Part shown: in pieces, positions 56,412-64,000 of the stretch
Layout: each line of letters opens with the position of its first letter
Numbering within the stretch: the stretch's first letter is position 1
DNA from: Sulfitobacter sp. THAF37
Lineage (GTDB): Bacteria; Pseudomonadota; Alphaproteobacteria; Rhodobacterales; Rhodobacteraceae
Length of the DNA stretch: 64,000 nt
Assembly: GCF_009363555.1 (NCBI RefSeq)
Contig: NZ_CP045372.1
Span: 744,001-808,000, forward strand
Direction: 5' to 3'
Made by a program: the position numbers and the translations under genes
Notes under the pieces: generated by a model
Seen by the model: only the letters and a program-made list of their open reading frames with translations
What the model was told of the DNA's origin: nothing
Databases searched by the model: none

Positions 56412-57227
56412 TCAGGGACGGACGAATTTCGCACCGGTACCGGAACTACGCTGACCTGCCATCAGGCTCTTGCTGCCACCGCTGCTGGAGGACATCGCGC
56501 GCTGTCCGGCGACCAGCTCGGCCTGAAGCAGGGCAAGCGGTGTCGACAGTGCCGTGCCGAGAGAAACGACTTCCGTGCCCACCTCCGCCTTGGCGGAGAC
56601 GACAGAGACCACATGTGCCTCACCGTTTTCCAGCGAGAATATCGGTGCGCCGCTGGACCCGAAATCGACGGAACAGGAGGTGACAAGAACACCTTCCTGC
56701 TGGGCGATCACCTTGCAGACCTCCTGCAGGGACGGTGCTTCGGACCGGTCCCTGGCATAGCTGACCACGCCGACCGAATCGCCGGGCCGCGGCCGGGCCG
56801 CGGTGCCGAAAGGCTTGATCGTGGTGTTGTTGATGGGGCGCTGCAGTTCAAGCAACGCCAGGTCGTTGCGCACCCGGTCCGAAGAAACGACACCGTCATA
56901 GACGTAATCGGGATGCACCACCGCGCGACGCACGTCCCGGTAAGCCCCGGCGCGGCCATTCCGCCACCCGGCGAGGAAACGCACCTTGCTGTGATCAATC
57001 CGCTCTTTGGTATCGCGGTCGAACAGACAATGGGCGGCGGTCAGCACCAGTCGGGGTGCAATCAGCGTACCGGTGCAAAACCCCCCACCGTCGATGTCCA
57101 GCCGTCCCACAGCCTCCCAGGCGGCAGCGTCATCGCCTGTATCAAGGCGCTTGAGACGGGCATCCTGAGCAAAAGCCGCAGAGGTGGTGACGAGCACCAT
57201 CAAAGTCATTGCCATCCAGCGCCGCAC
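56412..57227 (-). CDS. exported trypsin-like serine protease
   Basis: A 271-residue S1-family protease with a signal peptide ending SAAFA. The triad is His in LTAAHC, Asp in RNDLALLEL and Ser in VDFGSSGAPIF. The last motif differs from the usual GDSGGP, with Ser replacing Asp before the nucleophile and Ala replacing the final Gly. The cysteine pair FCTG/AAHC is kept. I set the start at a GTG (57227) because GGAG lies six bases upstream; the ATG at 57233 is too close to that site. Expected location is the periplasm or outside. Confidence 0.85.
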   Translation of the reverse strand: MRRWMAMTLMVLVTTSAAFAQDARLKRLDTGDDAAAWEAVGRLDIDGGGFCTGTLIAPRLVLTAAHCLFDRDTKERIDHSKVRFLAGWRNGRAGAYRDVRRAVVHPDYVYDGVVSSDRVRNDLALLELQRPINNTTIKPFGTAARPRPGDSVGVVSYARDRSEAPSLQEVCKVIAQQEGVLVTSCSVDFGSSGAPIFSLENGEAHVVSVVSAKAEVGTEVVSLGTALSTPLALLQAELVAGQRAMSSSSGGSKSLMAGQRSSGTGAKFVRP

Positions 57228-57296
57228 GTACATCTCCAAGACTTGATAAGCCCTGCCTCACTATCGACAACTTGCGGCAAAAATGGGGCAGATCGG

Positions 57297-58691
57297 TTAA
57301 CGCAGGCGCGGAATTTCCGCCTCGTCAGGCAGGTTTTCCCGCAGCGCCGGCGGCTTCGGTCCGCCGAAGGCCCAATCCAGCAATTCCACTGTGTGGACCA
57401 CCGGCACCGACGCGGCAGAGCCGATCTGCATCATGCAACCGATGTTGCCTGCCGCGATCACATCGGGCGCCCTGGCCTCCAGCGTCCGCACCTTGCGCGC
57501 TTTCAGTTGCGTCGCGATTTCCGGCTGCATCAGGTTATAGGTCCCCGCCGATCCGCAGCACAAATGCGAATCCGCAGGTTCGACCACGGTGAACCCCGCG
57601 GACGTCAGCAGATCTTTGGGGAAACTCTTGATCTGTTGGCCATGCTGCAGCGAACAGGCAGCGTGATAGGCGACCGTCAGCCCCTTCGATGGATGTGGCG
57701 CATCCTCTTTCCGGCGGTCCGTCCCGGCAATCCTGTCCTTCGCTTCCCTTTTGTCGGCTGCTTCATCCACGGAGTTTGTCAGCTGCATGAGCACCTCCGA
57801 GACGTCGACCGCGATATCCGACACACGTTTCGCATCGGCTGCCAGCGAATCATTGCGGAGCATGTGAGCGTAGTCCTTGACCGTGGTGCCACAGCCGGAG
57901 GTATTGATGACGATGGCATCCAGCCCGGCGCCATCCATCTCGGCGGTCCAGGCACGGATGTTGGCGGCGGCGGCACGGTGACTTTCGTCGACCTTGCCCA
58001 TGTGGTGTGTCAGCGCGCCGCAACACCCCGCACCGCGCGCCACGACAACCTCGCAGCCCAGCCGTGTGAGCAGCCGGATGGTGGCATCGTTTATGTCCGT
58101 ATTTAGCGCCTTCTGTGCACACCCCGTCATCAGCGCGACCCGCATCCGTCGTGGGCTTTCGGCGGGAAAGCTCTGCGGATCGTCGTTTCGGCTGACCGGT
58201 GGGATGACTTTGGGCGCCATCTCCAGCATCGCCCGCAACCGTGCATCCGGCATCAGCCGGGCGAAGGGACGTCCGATCTTTGCCCCCAGCAAAGCCACTC
58301 GGAACCGCATCGGGTGGGGCAGTATCCGCGCAAGGACCCAGCGCAGCGCCCGATCCCCCAGAGGCCGCTTGTAATGCGTTTCGATGTAGCTGCGGGCATG
58401 GTCGACCAGATGCATGTAGTGCACCCCGGAGGGGCAGGTCGTCATGCAGGCCAGACAGGACAGACAGCGATCAATATGCTTGACCGTCTTTTCATCCGGC
58501 ACCCGCTCATTCTCCAGCATGTCCTTGATCAGGTAGATGCGCCCCCTCGGGCTGTCCAACTCGTCGCCCAGCACCTGATAGGTCGGGCAGGTGGCGGTGC
58601 AGAAGCCGCAGTGCACGCAGGACCGCAGAATATCGTTGCTGCAGGCGATCTCCGGGTCTTCCAACTGGGCGGCGGTAAAGGTGGTCTGCAT
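57297..58691 (-). CDS. glcF: glycolate oxidase iron-sulfur subunit
   Basis: A 464-residue subunit of glycolate dehydrogenase, which oxidises glycolate to glyoxylate and feeds electrons to the respiratory chain. Two 4Fe-4S binding sets lie near the N-terminus (CVHCGFCTATCPTY and CLSCLACMTTCPSGVHYMHL), followed by two CCG domains (GCAQKAL ... GAGCCGAL; SGCG; ACSLQHGQQ ... LCCGSAGTY). It is about 55 residues longer than E. coli GlcF, mainly through a charged insertion around 305-338 (DKREAKDRIAGTDRRKED). It is the last gene of glcDE-orf-F. Confidence 0.95.
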   Translation of the reverse strand: MQTTFTAAQLEDPEIACSNDILRSCVHCGFCTATCPTYQVLGDELDSPRGRIYLIKDMLENERVPDEKTVKHIDRCLSCLACMTTCPSGVHYMHLVDHARSYIETHYKRPLGDRALRWVLARILPHPMRFRVALLGAKIGRPFARLMPDARLRAMLEMAPKVIPPVSRNDDPQSFPAESPRRMRVALMTGCAQKALNTDINDATIRLLTRLGCEVVVARGAGCCGALTHHMGKVDESHRAAAANIRAWTAEMDGAGLDAIVINTSGCGTTVKDYAHMLRNDSLAADAKRVSDIAVDVSEVLMQLTNSVDEAADKREAKDRIAGTDRRKEDAPHPSKGLTVAYHAACSLQHGQQIKSFPKDLLTSAGFTVVEPADSHLCCGSAGTYNLMQPEIATQLKARKVRTLEARAPDVIAAGNIGCMMQIGSAASVPVVHTVELLDWAFGGPKPPALRENLPDEAEIPRLR

Positions 58692-58721
58692 GGCTGCTCC
58701 GTTCTTGTCCTTGCTGCGGGT

Positions 58722-59090
58722 TCAGCCCGCCAGCATCTGCGCCGTGCCAAGGCCGAACCATGGCACCGTGGTGCCCCCGGCACCCAAGACCGCCGACCAG
58801 CGGCGCATGTGCGGACCTGTATCAACGCGCCGAACCGCCTGCGCCCCCAGGGCCAGGACCCCGATCCAAGCGAACCACAGTCCCAATACACAGGCCAGCG
58901 CCATCATGCTGTCGCGGTCCAACATCTCGGCAAAGCCGAACCGCAACCCCAAGCTGAACATGGCGGAGACACAGGCAAAGACCGCCACCGACCGCATCGC
59001 GCCGCGGGAGGGCGCGGGTTGGGTCAGGGCACGGAAGACCAAGGGGCCTCCGACGAAGAATACCATGAACATGCTGATCAGAGGCGTCAT
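58722..59090 (-). CDS. small membrane protein inside the glc operon
   Basis: A 122-residue protein with about four hydrophobic segments (MTPLISMFMVFFVGGPLVF; AVFACVSAMFSLGL; ALACVLGLWFAWIGVLALG; a short C-terminal one). No family is recognised. The ATG at 59090 overlaps the glcE stop by four bases, and the gene ends 30 bp before glcF, so it is co-translated with the oxidase subunits. The ~100-codon upstream extension lies within glcE and is rejected. It could anchor the peripheral GlcDEF complex to the membrane, which is inference. Confidence 0.8.
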   Translation of the reverse strand: MTPLISMFMVFFVGGPLVFRALTQPAPSRGAMRSVAVFACVSAMFSLGLRFGFAEMLDRDSMMALACVLGLWFAWIGVLALGAQAVRRVDTGPHMRRWSAVLGAGGTTVPWFGLGTAQMLAG

Positions 59091-60196
59091 GCCGTCTCCT
59101 TTTCGCCACGGCTGAAAATGTTCCTCGGATCGAACCGGGCGCGCAGCCCCGAGGTCAGGCGCGCCACCCCGGGCGGTTCGGGGTGGAACCGGCCCAACCG
59201 CGACTTGGTCGCGGCATCCGCGCGGATCAGGGTCGCATGGCCATCGAAAGCACCCAGCCGGGCGCGCAGATCGCACCCCGGTTCGCTCCGCAGCCAGATC
59301 AGCCCGCCGGACCAATCGAAATAATGCGCCTCGGCCCCGCTGCGCTCGGCAAGGCCCGGCCCGTCCGAGGGCTTGCACGAGACTTTCCACACATCGCCCT
59401 GGGCCTCGTGAAAGGGTTCGACATCACGCAGGCCTGCCCAAATGCGCGCGGACGCCGATCCCTCCGACACGCGGGTATCGGCGTGCCCCAGAAGGTCGCG
59501 CAGCCGCGCCATGCGGTAGCTGACCGAATCCTCGAATCCCTCGAGCCGCAGGCAGGTTTCACCGGCGGCGGGATCGTGGGCCGCGCCCGTCACCTCGTAG
59601 GGGCTGCCCATCGCACGACAAAGCGCCGCAACCGCGCTGGCGTCGTCCAGACCGCCCAGGATTAATGTCGCCTCGGTCTCGGGGCGGGGCAGGACCTTGA
59701 GCGATACTTCGGTGAGAACGCCCAAAGTGCCGAAAGACCCCGCCATCAGTTTTACCAAGTCGTACCCTGTGACGTTCTTCATCACCCGCCCGCCGTTCCT
59801 GATCAACGCGCCGCGGCCATCGACAAAGCGGACGCCCAGCAGGAAATCCCGCGCCGCGCCCACGGCCAGCCGCCGCGGTCCGCCGACATTTGCGGCAAAG
59901 ATACCGCCGATTGTCGGTTCGCCGCCGGTTCCAAGGAGGCCCCTGTGATCCATCGGCTCGAAAGCCAGTCGCTGGTTCGCTTCCGCCAGCGCCGCTTCGA
60001 TCTGCGCCACCGGCGTGCCCGCCTTCACAACCAGCGTCAGCGCGCCCGGCTCGTAGAGCGAAATGCCGGACAACCCCGCAACGCTAAGCGGCTCGCCCGC
60101 CCCGGCAAATCCGCGCGTGTCGCCGCCGCGAATGGAAAGCGGCCCCCCCGCCCCGATGACGGCTGCGCTCAGCTCTGCTTCGGTAGTGATCTTCAT
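59087..60196 (-). CDS. glcE: glycolate oxidase FAD-binding subunit GlcE
   Basis: A 369-residue second flavin subunit. A PCMH-type FAD-binding region covers about residues 1-170 (PLSIRGGDTRGFAG, then DHRGLLGTGGEPTIGGIFAANVGG cited in part, and GGRVMKNVTGYDLVKLMAGSFG). The C-terminal part is shorter than in GlcD. GlcE forms the dehydrogenase with GlcD and GlcF. It lies 76 bp downstream of glcD and overlaps the small membrane protein gene. Confidence 0.94.
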   Translation of the reverse strand: MKITTEAELSAAVIGAGGPLSIRGGDTRGFAGAGEPLSVAGLSGISLYEPGALTLVVKAGTPVAQIEAALAEANQRLAFEPMDHRGLLGTGGEPTIGGIFAANVGGPRRLAVGAARDFLLGVRFVDGRGALIRNGGRVMKNVTGYDLVKLMAGSFGTLGVLTEVSLKVLPRPETEATLILGGLDDASAVAALCRAMGSPYEVTGAAHDPAAGETCLRLEGFEDSVSYRMARLRDLLGHADTRVSEGSASARIWAGLRDVEPFHEAQGDVWKVSCKPSDGPGLAERSGAEAHYFDWSGGLIWLRSEPGCDLRARLGAFDGHATLIRADAATKSRLGRFHPEPPGVARLTSGLRARFDPRNIFSRGEKETA

Positions 60197-60272
60197 CTGC
60201 GTCTTGATCCTGAATTGTAGCGGAAGTTGGTGCAGCGGTGGCCCCGGCGGGACGGCGCCCGTCGCGAATGCC

Positions 60273-61721
60273 TTACGCCGCCGCCGACCTTGCCGTCCTG
60301 TGCCCCTCGGACGCGCCCAGCGGAAAAACCTTGGCAGGGTTCAGCAGCCACGCCGGGTCAAAGACATCCTTCACCGCCATCTGCGCCTCCAGATCGTCGG
60401 GCGCGTACTGCACATGCATCAGGTCGCGCTTTTCAATGCCCACGCCGTGTTCGCCTGTCAGGCATCCGCCCACCTCCACGCACAATTTGAGGATTTCCGC
60501 GCCGAAAGCCTCGCACAGTTCCAGATCGCCGGGCTTGTTCGCGTCAAACAGGATCAGCGGATGCATGTTGCCGTCACCCGCGTGAAAGACGTTGCCAACC
60601 TCCAGACCGTATTCCGTGCTCATCTCCCTGATCCGGCGCAACACCATCGGCAGCGCGGAAACGGGGATCGTGCCGTCCAGGCACATGTAGTCGTTGATCT
60701 GCCCCATCGCCCCGAAGGCCGACTTGCGGCCCAGCCAAATCTTGGCCGACTCCTCGGCCGACTTGCTTTCCCGCAGTTCGACAGGATTGTGCCGACGGGC
60801 AATCCCGGCGATCAGCGACAACTGGTGGTCGATCTCGGCGTCCGAACCCTCCACCTCGACAATCAGCAGCGCCTCGCACATCGGGTAGCCCGCCTTGGCA
60901 AAGGCCTCGGTCGCCTCGATGCAGGGACGGTCCATGAATTCGATGGCGACCGGCAGCACACCCGCCTTGATGATGTCGGACACACAGGCCCCGGCGACCT
61001 CGTTGTCGTCGAACCCCATCAGCACCGGGCGCGCGCCCTCGGGCTTGGGCAGGATGCGCAGGGTGGCTTCGGTCACGACGCCAAGCTGGCCCTCGGAGCC
61101 GCAGATCAGCCCCAGCAGGTCCAGCCCACCCGCGTCCAGATGGCCGCCGCCGATCTCGACCACTTCGCCATCCATCATGACCATGGTTACGCCCAGCAGG
61201 TTGTTCGTGGTCACGCCGTACTTCAGGCAGTGCGCCCCGCCGGAGTTCATAGCGATATTCCCGGCAATGGCGCAGGCCAGCTGGCTGGAGGGATCCGGCG
61301 CGTAGAAGAACCCGTCCGCCTCTACCGCGCCAGTCACGCTGAGGTTGGTCCGGCCCGTCTGAACCCGGATCAGGCGATTGACATAGTCGGTCTCGATCAC
61401 CTCGTTCATCCTTGCCACGCCGAGGATGACGCAATCCGCCGTCGGCAGGGCACCACCCGCCAGCGACGTGCCCGATCCGCGCGGGACAACCGGAACGCCC
61501 GCCGCGTGGCAAATGCGCAGGACGTCCGACACCTCCGCCGTGGTGGCGGGCAGGACCGCTGCCATCGGCGGACATTTGTAGGCGGTCAGCGCGTCACATT
61601 CGTATGCGCGCGTCTCGTTCAGGTCGTCGATCACGGCATCCGAGGGCAGCACCTCACGCAAGCGGGCGACAAGCTGCGCCTTGCGGGCCAAGACCGAAGC
61701 ATCGGGCGTGGGCATATCCAT
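60273..61721 (-). CDS. glcD: glycolate oxidase catalytic subunit GlcD
   Basis: A 482-residue FAD-linked oxidase. The PCMH domain shows VPRGSGTSLAGGALP and NIAMNSGGAHCLKYG. The FAD-oxidase C domain has FHAGDGNMHPLILFD and the conserved GGCLTGEHGVGIEKRD. It oxidises glycolate, a major phytoplankton exudate, and glycolate use fits a marine heterotroph. AGGAGG six bases before the ATG at 61721 fixes the start. It is first in glcD-glcE-orf-glcF. No GlcC-type regulator is adjacent. Confidence 0.95.
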   Translation of the reverse strand: MDMPTPDASVLARKAQLVARLREVLPSDAVIDDLNETRAYECDALTAYKCPPMAAVLPATTAEVSDVLRICHAAGVPVVPRGSGTSLAGGALPTADCVILGVARMNEVIETDYVNRLIRVQTGRTNLSVTGAVEADGFFYAPDPSSQLACAIAGNIAMNSGGAHCLKYGVTTNNLLGVTMVMMDGEVVEIGGGHLDAGGLDLLGLICGSEGQLGVVTEATLRILPKPEGARPVLMGFDDNEVAGACVSDIIKAGVLPVAIEFMDRPCIEATEAFAKAGYPMCEALLIVEVEGSDAEIDHQLSLIAGIARRHNPVELRESKSAEESAKIWLGRKSAFGAMGQINDYMCLDGTIPVSALPMVLRRIREMSTEYGLEVGNVFHAGDGNMHPLILFDANKPGDLELCEAFGAEILKLCVEVGGCLTGEHGVGIEKRDLMHVQYAPDDLEAQMAVKDVFDPAWLLNPAKVFPLGASEGHRTARSAAA

Positions 61722-61797
61722 CGCATCCCTCCTTTGGTAAAGTAATATGACCAATTTAGCCCTATTGCAACTCTAAACCACTGGTTATGAAGATCGC

Positions 61798-62490
61798 ATG
61801 AATTGGTTTGACCGCCTCGCCCTGTTTGACCCGCTGGACTACGCGGCGGTGGTCACCATCCTGCTGCTCTGGCTTCTGCTGGGCTGGCGCATCGAAAATC
61901 CGGCGGCATCGCGGCCTTCGGTTTCCGTCCTGATGGCGGACTACCGGCGCGAATGGATGCGCCAGATGGTCCAGCGCGATCCCCGCATCTTTGACGCGCA
62001 AACGATCGGAACGCTCCGGCAAGGATCCTCTTTTCTGGCGTCGACCTGCGTTATCGCCATTGGTGGCACGCTGGCACTGATCGGCAACGCCGAGCGTCTT
62101 GCCAGCGTCGCCCAGGATCTGACAATGGAACATCAGCCGGTCTTTATCTGGGAAATCAAACTGTTGCTGGTGGTCTTCTTCCTCGCCAATGCCTTTCTCA
62201 AATTCATCTGGTCGAACAGGCTCTTTGGGTATTGTTCGGTGCTGATGGCGGCGGTGCCGAACGACGCGAACGACCCCCATGCGGCAGTGATGGCCAGCAA
62301 AGCGGCCGAAATCAACATCTTCGCGGCCCGCAGCTTCAACCGTGGGTTACGGTCGGTCTACTTCAGTCTGGCCAGCGTCGCCTGGCTCGGCGGTGCGCTG
62401 CCGCTGATCTGTGGTGCAATTGTGACACTACTGGTGATCTGGCGGCGCGAATTCGCATCCCGTTCTCGGGGGATACTCTTGGAAAAATAG
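61798..62490 (+). CDS. DUF599 membrane protein
   Basis: A 230-residue integral membrane protein of the DUF599 family. There are about four helices: DYAAVVTILLLWLLLGWRI near the N-terminus; FLASTCVIAIGGTLALIG; KLLLVVFFLANAFLKFIW; and a C-terminal LGGALPLICGAIVTLLVIW. Conserved segments are MADYRREWMRQMVQRDPRIFD and SFNRGLRSVYFSLA. Function is unknown. It is divergent from glcD with a 76-bp gap. The ribosome site before the ATG is weak. Confidence 0.88.
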   Translation: MNWFDRLALFDPLDYAAVVTILLLWLLLGWRIENPAASRPSVSVLMADYRREWMRQMVQRDPRIFDAQTIGTLRQGSSFLASTCVIAIGGTLALIGNAERLASVAQDLTMEHQPVFIWEIKLLLVVFFLANAFLKFIWSNRLFGYCSVLMAAVPNDANDPHAAVMASKAAEINIFAARSFNRGLRSVYFSLASVAWLGGALPLICGAIVTLLVIWRREFASRSRGILLEK

Positions 62491-62533
62491 CCGTGGTAAG
62501 TATATACACTCCAGTCTTTCCAAGGTGAGTCGC

Positions 62534-62887
62534 ATGCTCAAGCGTTCCATTCTTGCCGTAACTCTCGCGACGACCCCCGCGTTTGCCGACCCGCCGGTCG
62601 TCCAGAACGTCAACATGAAAAAAGCTGGTGACAGCTGGAATTTCGATGTCACCATCCGACACAAGGACACCGGTTGGGACGATTACGCCGACGGCTGGCG
62701 CATTCTGGACGCAGAGGGCAAGGAACTGGGGCTTCGCAATCTGGCCCATCCTCACGTGAACGAACAGCCCTTCACCCGGTCGCTGTCTGGCGTGAAAATA
62801 CCCGAGGACGTGACCGAGATCGGCATCCAGGCGCGCGACAACGTCAACGGCTGGTCGCCCGTGGTCAAACGGATCAAGCTGCGCTGA
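62534..62887 (+). CDS. small exported protein
   Basis: A 117-residue protein with a signal peptide (MLKRSILAVTLATTPAFA). The mature ~99 residues look like a single beta-sandwich (NVNMKKAGDSWNFDVTIRHK and VTEIGIQARDNVNGWSPVV). I do not recognise a named family, but similar periplasmic proteins are common in marine alphaproteobacteria. AAGGTG six bases before the ATG at 62534 supports that start over the GTG at 62525. It follows the DUF599 gene by 43 bp and converges on rlmH. Confidence 0.8.
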   Translation: MLKRSILAVTLATTPAFADPPVVQNVNMKKAGDSWNFDVTIRHKDTGWDDYADGWRILDAEGKELGLRNLAHPHVNEQPFTRSLSGVKIPEDVTEIGIQARDNVNGWSPVVKRIKLR

Positions 62888-62906
62888 TAGTACGCAGGCG
62901 GCTCGA

Positions 62907-63377
62907 TCATTCGCGATGATAAGGGCTGCCCGAAAGGATCGAAGCCGCGCGGTACAGTTGCTCTGACAGCATCACCCGGACCAGCATATGCGGCCAGACC
63001 ATCTTGCCAAAAGACATGGCATGCCGCGCCTTGCCCTGCAGATCGGGATCAATGCCGTCGGCGCCCCCGATGACAAAGGCGAGATCGCCCGCCCCGTCAT
63101 CGCGCCAGCCGGCCAGGCGTTTGGCAAACTTGGGTGAGGTTTCGACGGCGCCGCGTTCATCCAACACACAGACGACCGCGCCATTCGGCAGAGCTTTTTC
63201 CAGCAGGGCTGCCTCTGCCGCCATGCCGCCGCCCTTGCGGGCGTCGACCTCGACCACCTGCACCGGGCCGAGGCCGAGCGCACGGCCCGTCCGGTCAAAG
63301 CGGGTCAGGTAGTCGTCCACCAGATCCTTTTCGGGACCGTTGCGCAGGCGCCCGACGGCACAGATATGCACACGCAT
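62907..63377 (-). CDS. rlmH: 23S rRNA (pseudouridine1915-N3)-methyltransferase
   Basis: A 156-residue SPOUT-class methyltransferase acting on pseudouridine 1915 in 23S rRNA of assembled ribosomes. It begins VHICAVGRLRNGPEKDLVDDY, has the knot-forming FVIGGADGIDPDL and ends with the typical GSPYHRE. It follows rsfS by 15 bp, the standard rsfS-rlmH pairing, so both are co-transcribed. Confidence 0.96.
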   Translation of the reverse strand: MRVHICAVGRLRNGPEKDLVDDYLTRFDRTGRALGLGPVQVVEVDARKGGGMAAEAALLEKALPNGAVVCVLDERGAVETSPKFAKRLAGWRDDGAGDLAFVIGGADGIDPDLQGKARHAMSFGKMVWPHMLVRVMLSEQLYRAASILSGSPYHRE

Positions 63378-63392
63378 GGGCCTGCGACCTGA

Positions 63393-63758
63393 TCAGTTCT
63401 GGGTCGCGGCCTCACCGCTCGCCAGCCACATCTTTTCAAGCTGATAGAATTCGCGAACCTCGGGTCGGAACACGTGCACGATCACGTCGCCGGTGTCGAT
63501 CAGCACCCAATCCCCGATATCCTTGCCTTCCATCTTCGGCGTATGGCCGAATTCGTCCTTGATCCGCTGGACCAGCTTCTCGGCAATCGACGACACCTGC
63601 CGCGTGGATCGCCCCGAGCAGATCACCATGTGATCGCCGATTGCCGTCTTCCCGCGCAGATCAATCTGCACGATGTCTTCGGCTTTGTCATCGTCGAGGG
63701 AGTTGAGAACGGTGGCCAGCACAGCATCGCTGGTGGCCGTATCAGCAGCCGCCGTCAT
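63393..63758 (-). CDS. rsfS: ribosomal silencing factor RsfS
   Basis: A 121-residue Iojap/RsfS protein that binds L14 and blocks subunit joining when nutrients are low. Core motifs are DDKAEDIVQIDLRGKTAIGDHMVICSG in part, STRQVSSIAEKLVQRIK, and GDWVLIDTGDVIVHVF with FYQLEKMW. The ATG at 63758 has GAGG eight bases upstream. A TTG-initiated extension by nine codons is less likely. It is upstream of rlmH in the same operon. Confidence 0.95.
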   Translation of the reverse strand: MTAAADTATSDAVLATVLNSLDDDKAEDIVQIDLRGKTAIGDHMVICSGRSTRQVSSIAEKLVQRIKDEFGHTPKMEGKDIGDWVLIDTGDVIVHVFRPEVREFYQLEKMWLASGEAATQN

Positions 63759-63912
63759 GACGGGTGCCTCAGGTTTCGCAGCCAAGGCTGCGTTGGCTTG
63801 GGTTGACAGGACATTGCCCTCCTTTTCGGTGCACCGTATTCCCCGGTGCCGGGTGTCTCCAAGTTAGCAATCCAACGACTACAATTCAATGACAACGGGT
63901 TTCCCCCGGCGC

Positions 63913-64000
63913 TTACCAGCCTTCTTCAGTGATTATGCTGCTTTCTTTCGCACCCAGATCCTTCAACGCGTCGCGGACATCGTCGACAAATTCCTGCGGA
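63913..64000 (-). CDS. C-terminal end of an unidentified protein (partial)
   Basis: The last 28 codons of a minus-strand gene run off the window edge and end at a TAA (63913-63915). The tail EFVDDVRDALKDLGAKESS then TEEGW is acidic and helical with protein-like character. No family can be named from so little. The 154 bases between it and the rsfS start hold no gene and presumably the rsfS promoter. Confidence 0.6.
   Translation of the reverse strand, partial: PQEFVDDVRDALKDLGAKESSIITEEGW

Noticed and set aside
56295..58106. 603-codon open frame on the + strand
   Set aside because: It lies opposite the serine protease and glcF, both with clear motifs. Long antisense frames are common in high-GC DNA, and the translation is Arg/His/Gly-rich without domains.
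60063..61745. 560-codon + strand frame opposite glcD
   Set aside because: It is antisense to a glycolate oxidase gene with intact FAD motifs, with composition typical of a shadow frame.

Overview
This 64 kb window is chromosomal DNA from an alphaproteobacterium, almost certainly a marine Roseobacter-group member of the Rhodobacteraceae. The evidence is high GC, dense short-overlap operons (many ATGA/TGATG junctions), GTG starts, and a typical gene set: GlcDEF glycolate oxidase, GlnK-AmtB, FadH, a type I secretion pair, DUF1523, DUF482 and CsbD-like proteins. No plasmid backbone, prophage, CRISPR array or rRNA operon is visible. Most of the window is ordinary core genome with a few accessory patches.

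Layout. (1) 0-8.9 kb: a divergent TetR regulator faces a five-gene branched-chain-type ABC importer plus an amidase-signature hydrolase. They look like one regulated uptake-and-hydrolysis unit for an amide or peptide-like substrate, with tandem operator-like half-sites between regulator and operon. A tRNA-Trp gene follows, with a 47-bp copy of its 3' half 183 bp away: the scar of a lost integrative element. (2) 8.9-24 kb: metabolic and housekeeping genes, including an acetyltransferase, rppH, fadH, a ZntB-like transporter, a LysR regulator, an OmpA-like protein, an AhpD-like protein, a MoCF-domain protein, sfsA, map, an aminotransferase, rsmD, a ferredoxin reductase and a peroxiredoxin. Two nearly identical 28-bp palindromes (GAAGACATGTC arms) lie 10.7 kb apart in this stretch. 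(3) 24-31 kb: MscS channel, pterin dehydratase, DUF482, GDPD, RidA, then a type I secretion membrane-fusion protein and ABC exporter without visible cargo. (4) 31-41 kb: a class A PBP, glnK-amtB, a CsbD-like stress protein, an aminotransferase, sseA, a GST, smpB, and an SGNH hydrolase. (5) 40.2-42.8 kb: a sulfotransferase divergent from a GT14-like glycosyltransferase, possibly surface-glycan modification.

(6) 42.8-49.95 kb is the most interesting part. Eight co-directional, mostly overlapping genes encode a long coiled-coil protein, a small membrane protein, a 375-aa protein of unknown fold, an AAA+ ATPase with a large novel N-terminal half and a DD in place of DE in Walker B, a small lipoprotein, a DUF6638-type protein, an 88-aa membrane protein and a DUF1523 protein. 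Nothing in it has an assigned function. The composition (coiled coil, AAA+ machine, membrane anchors, lipoprotein) suggests an envelope-associated ATP-driven machine, which is inference only. A GAF/HWE-type histidine kinase lies just upstream.

(7) 51-57 kb: an alpha/beta hydrolase, gabD, then a 265-bp MITE with perfect 19-bp inverted repeats that split a GC-rich palindromic repeat with a TA duplication, a lysozyme-like protein, an exported small protein, Hsp20 and a trypsin-like protease. (8) 57-64 kb: glcF, a small membrane protein, glcE and glcD, then a DUF599 protein, an exported protein, rlmH, rsfS and the end of a further gene.
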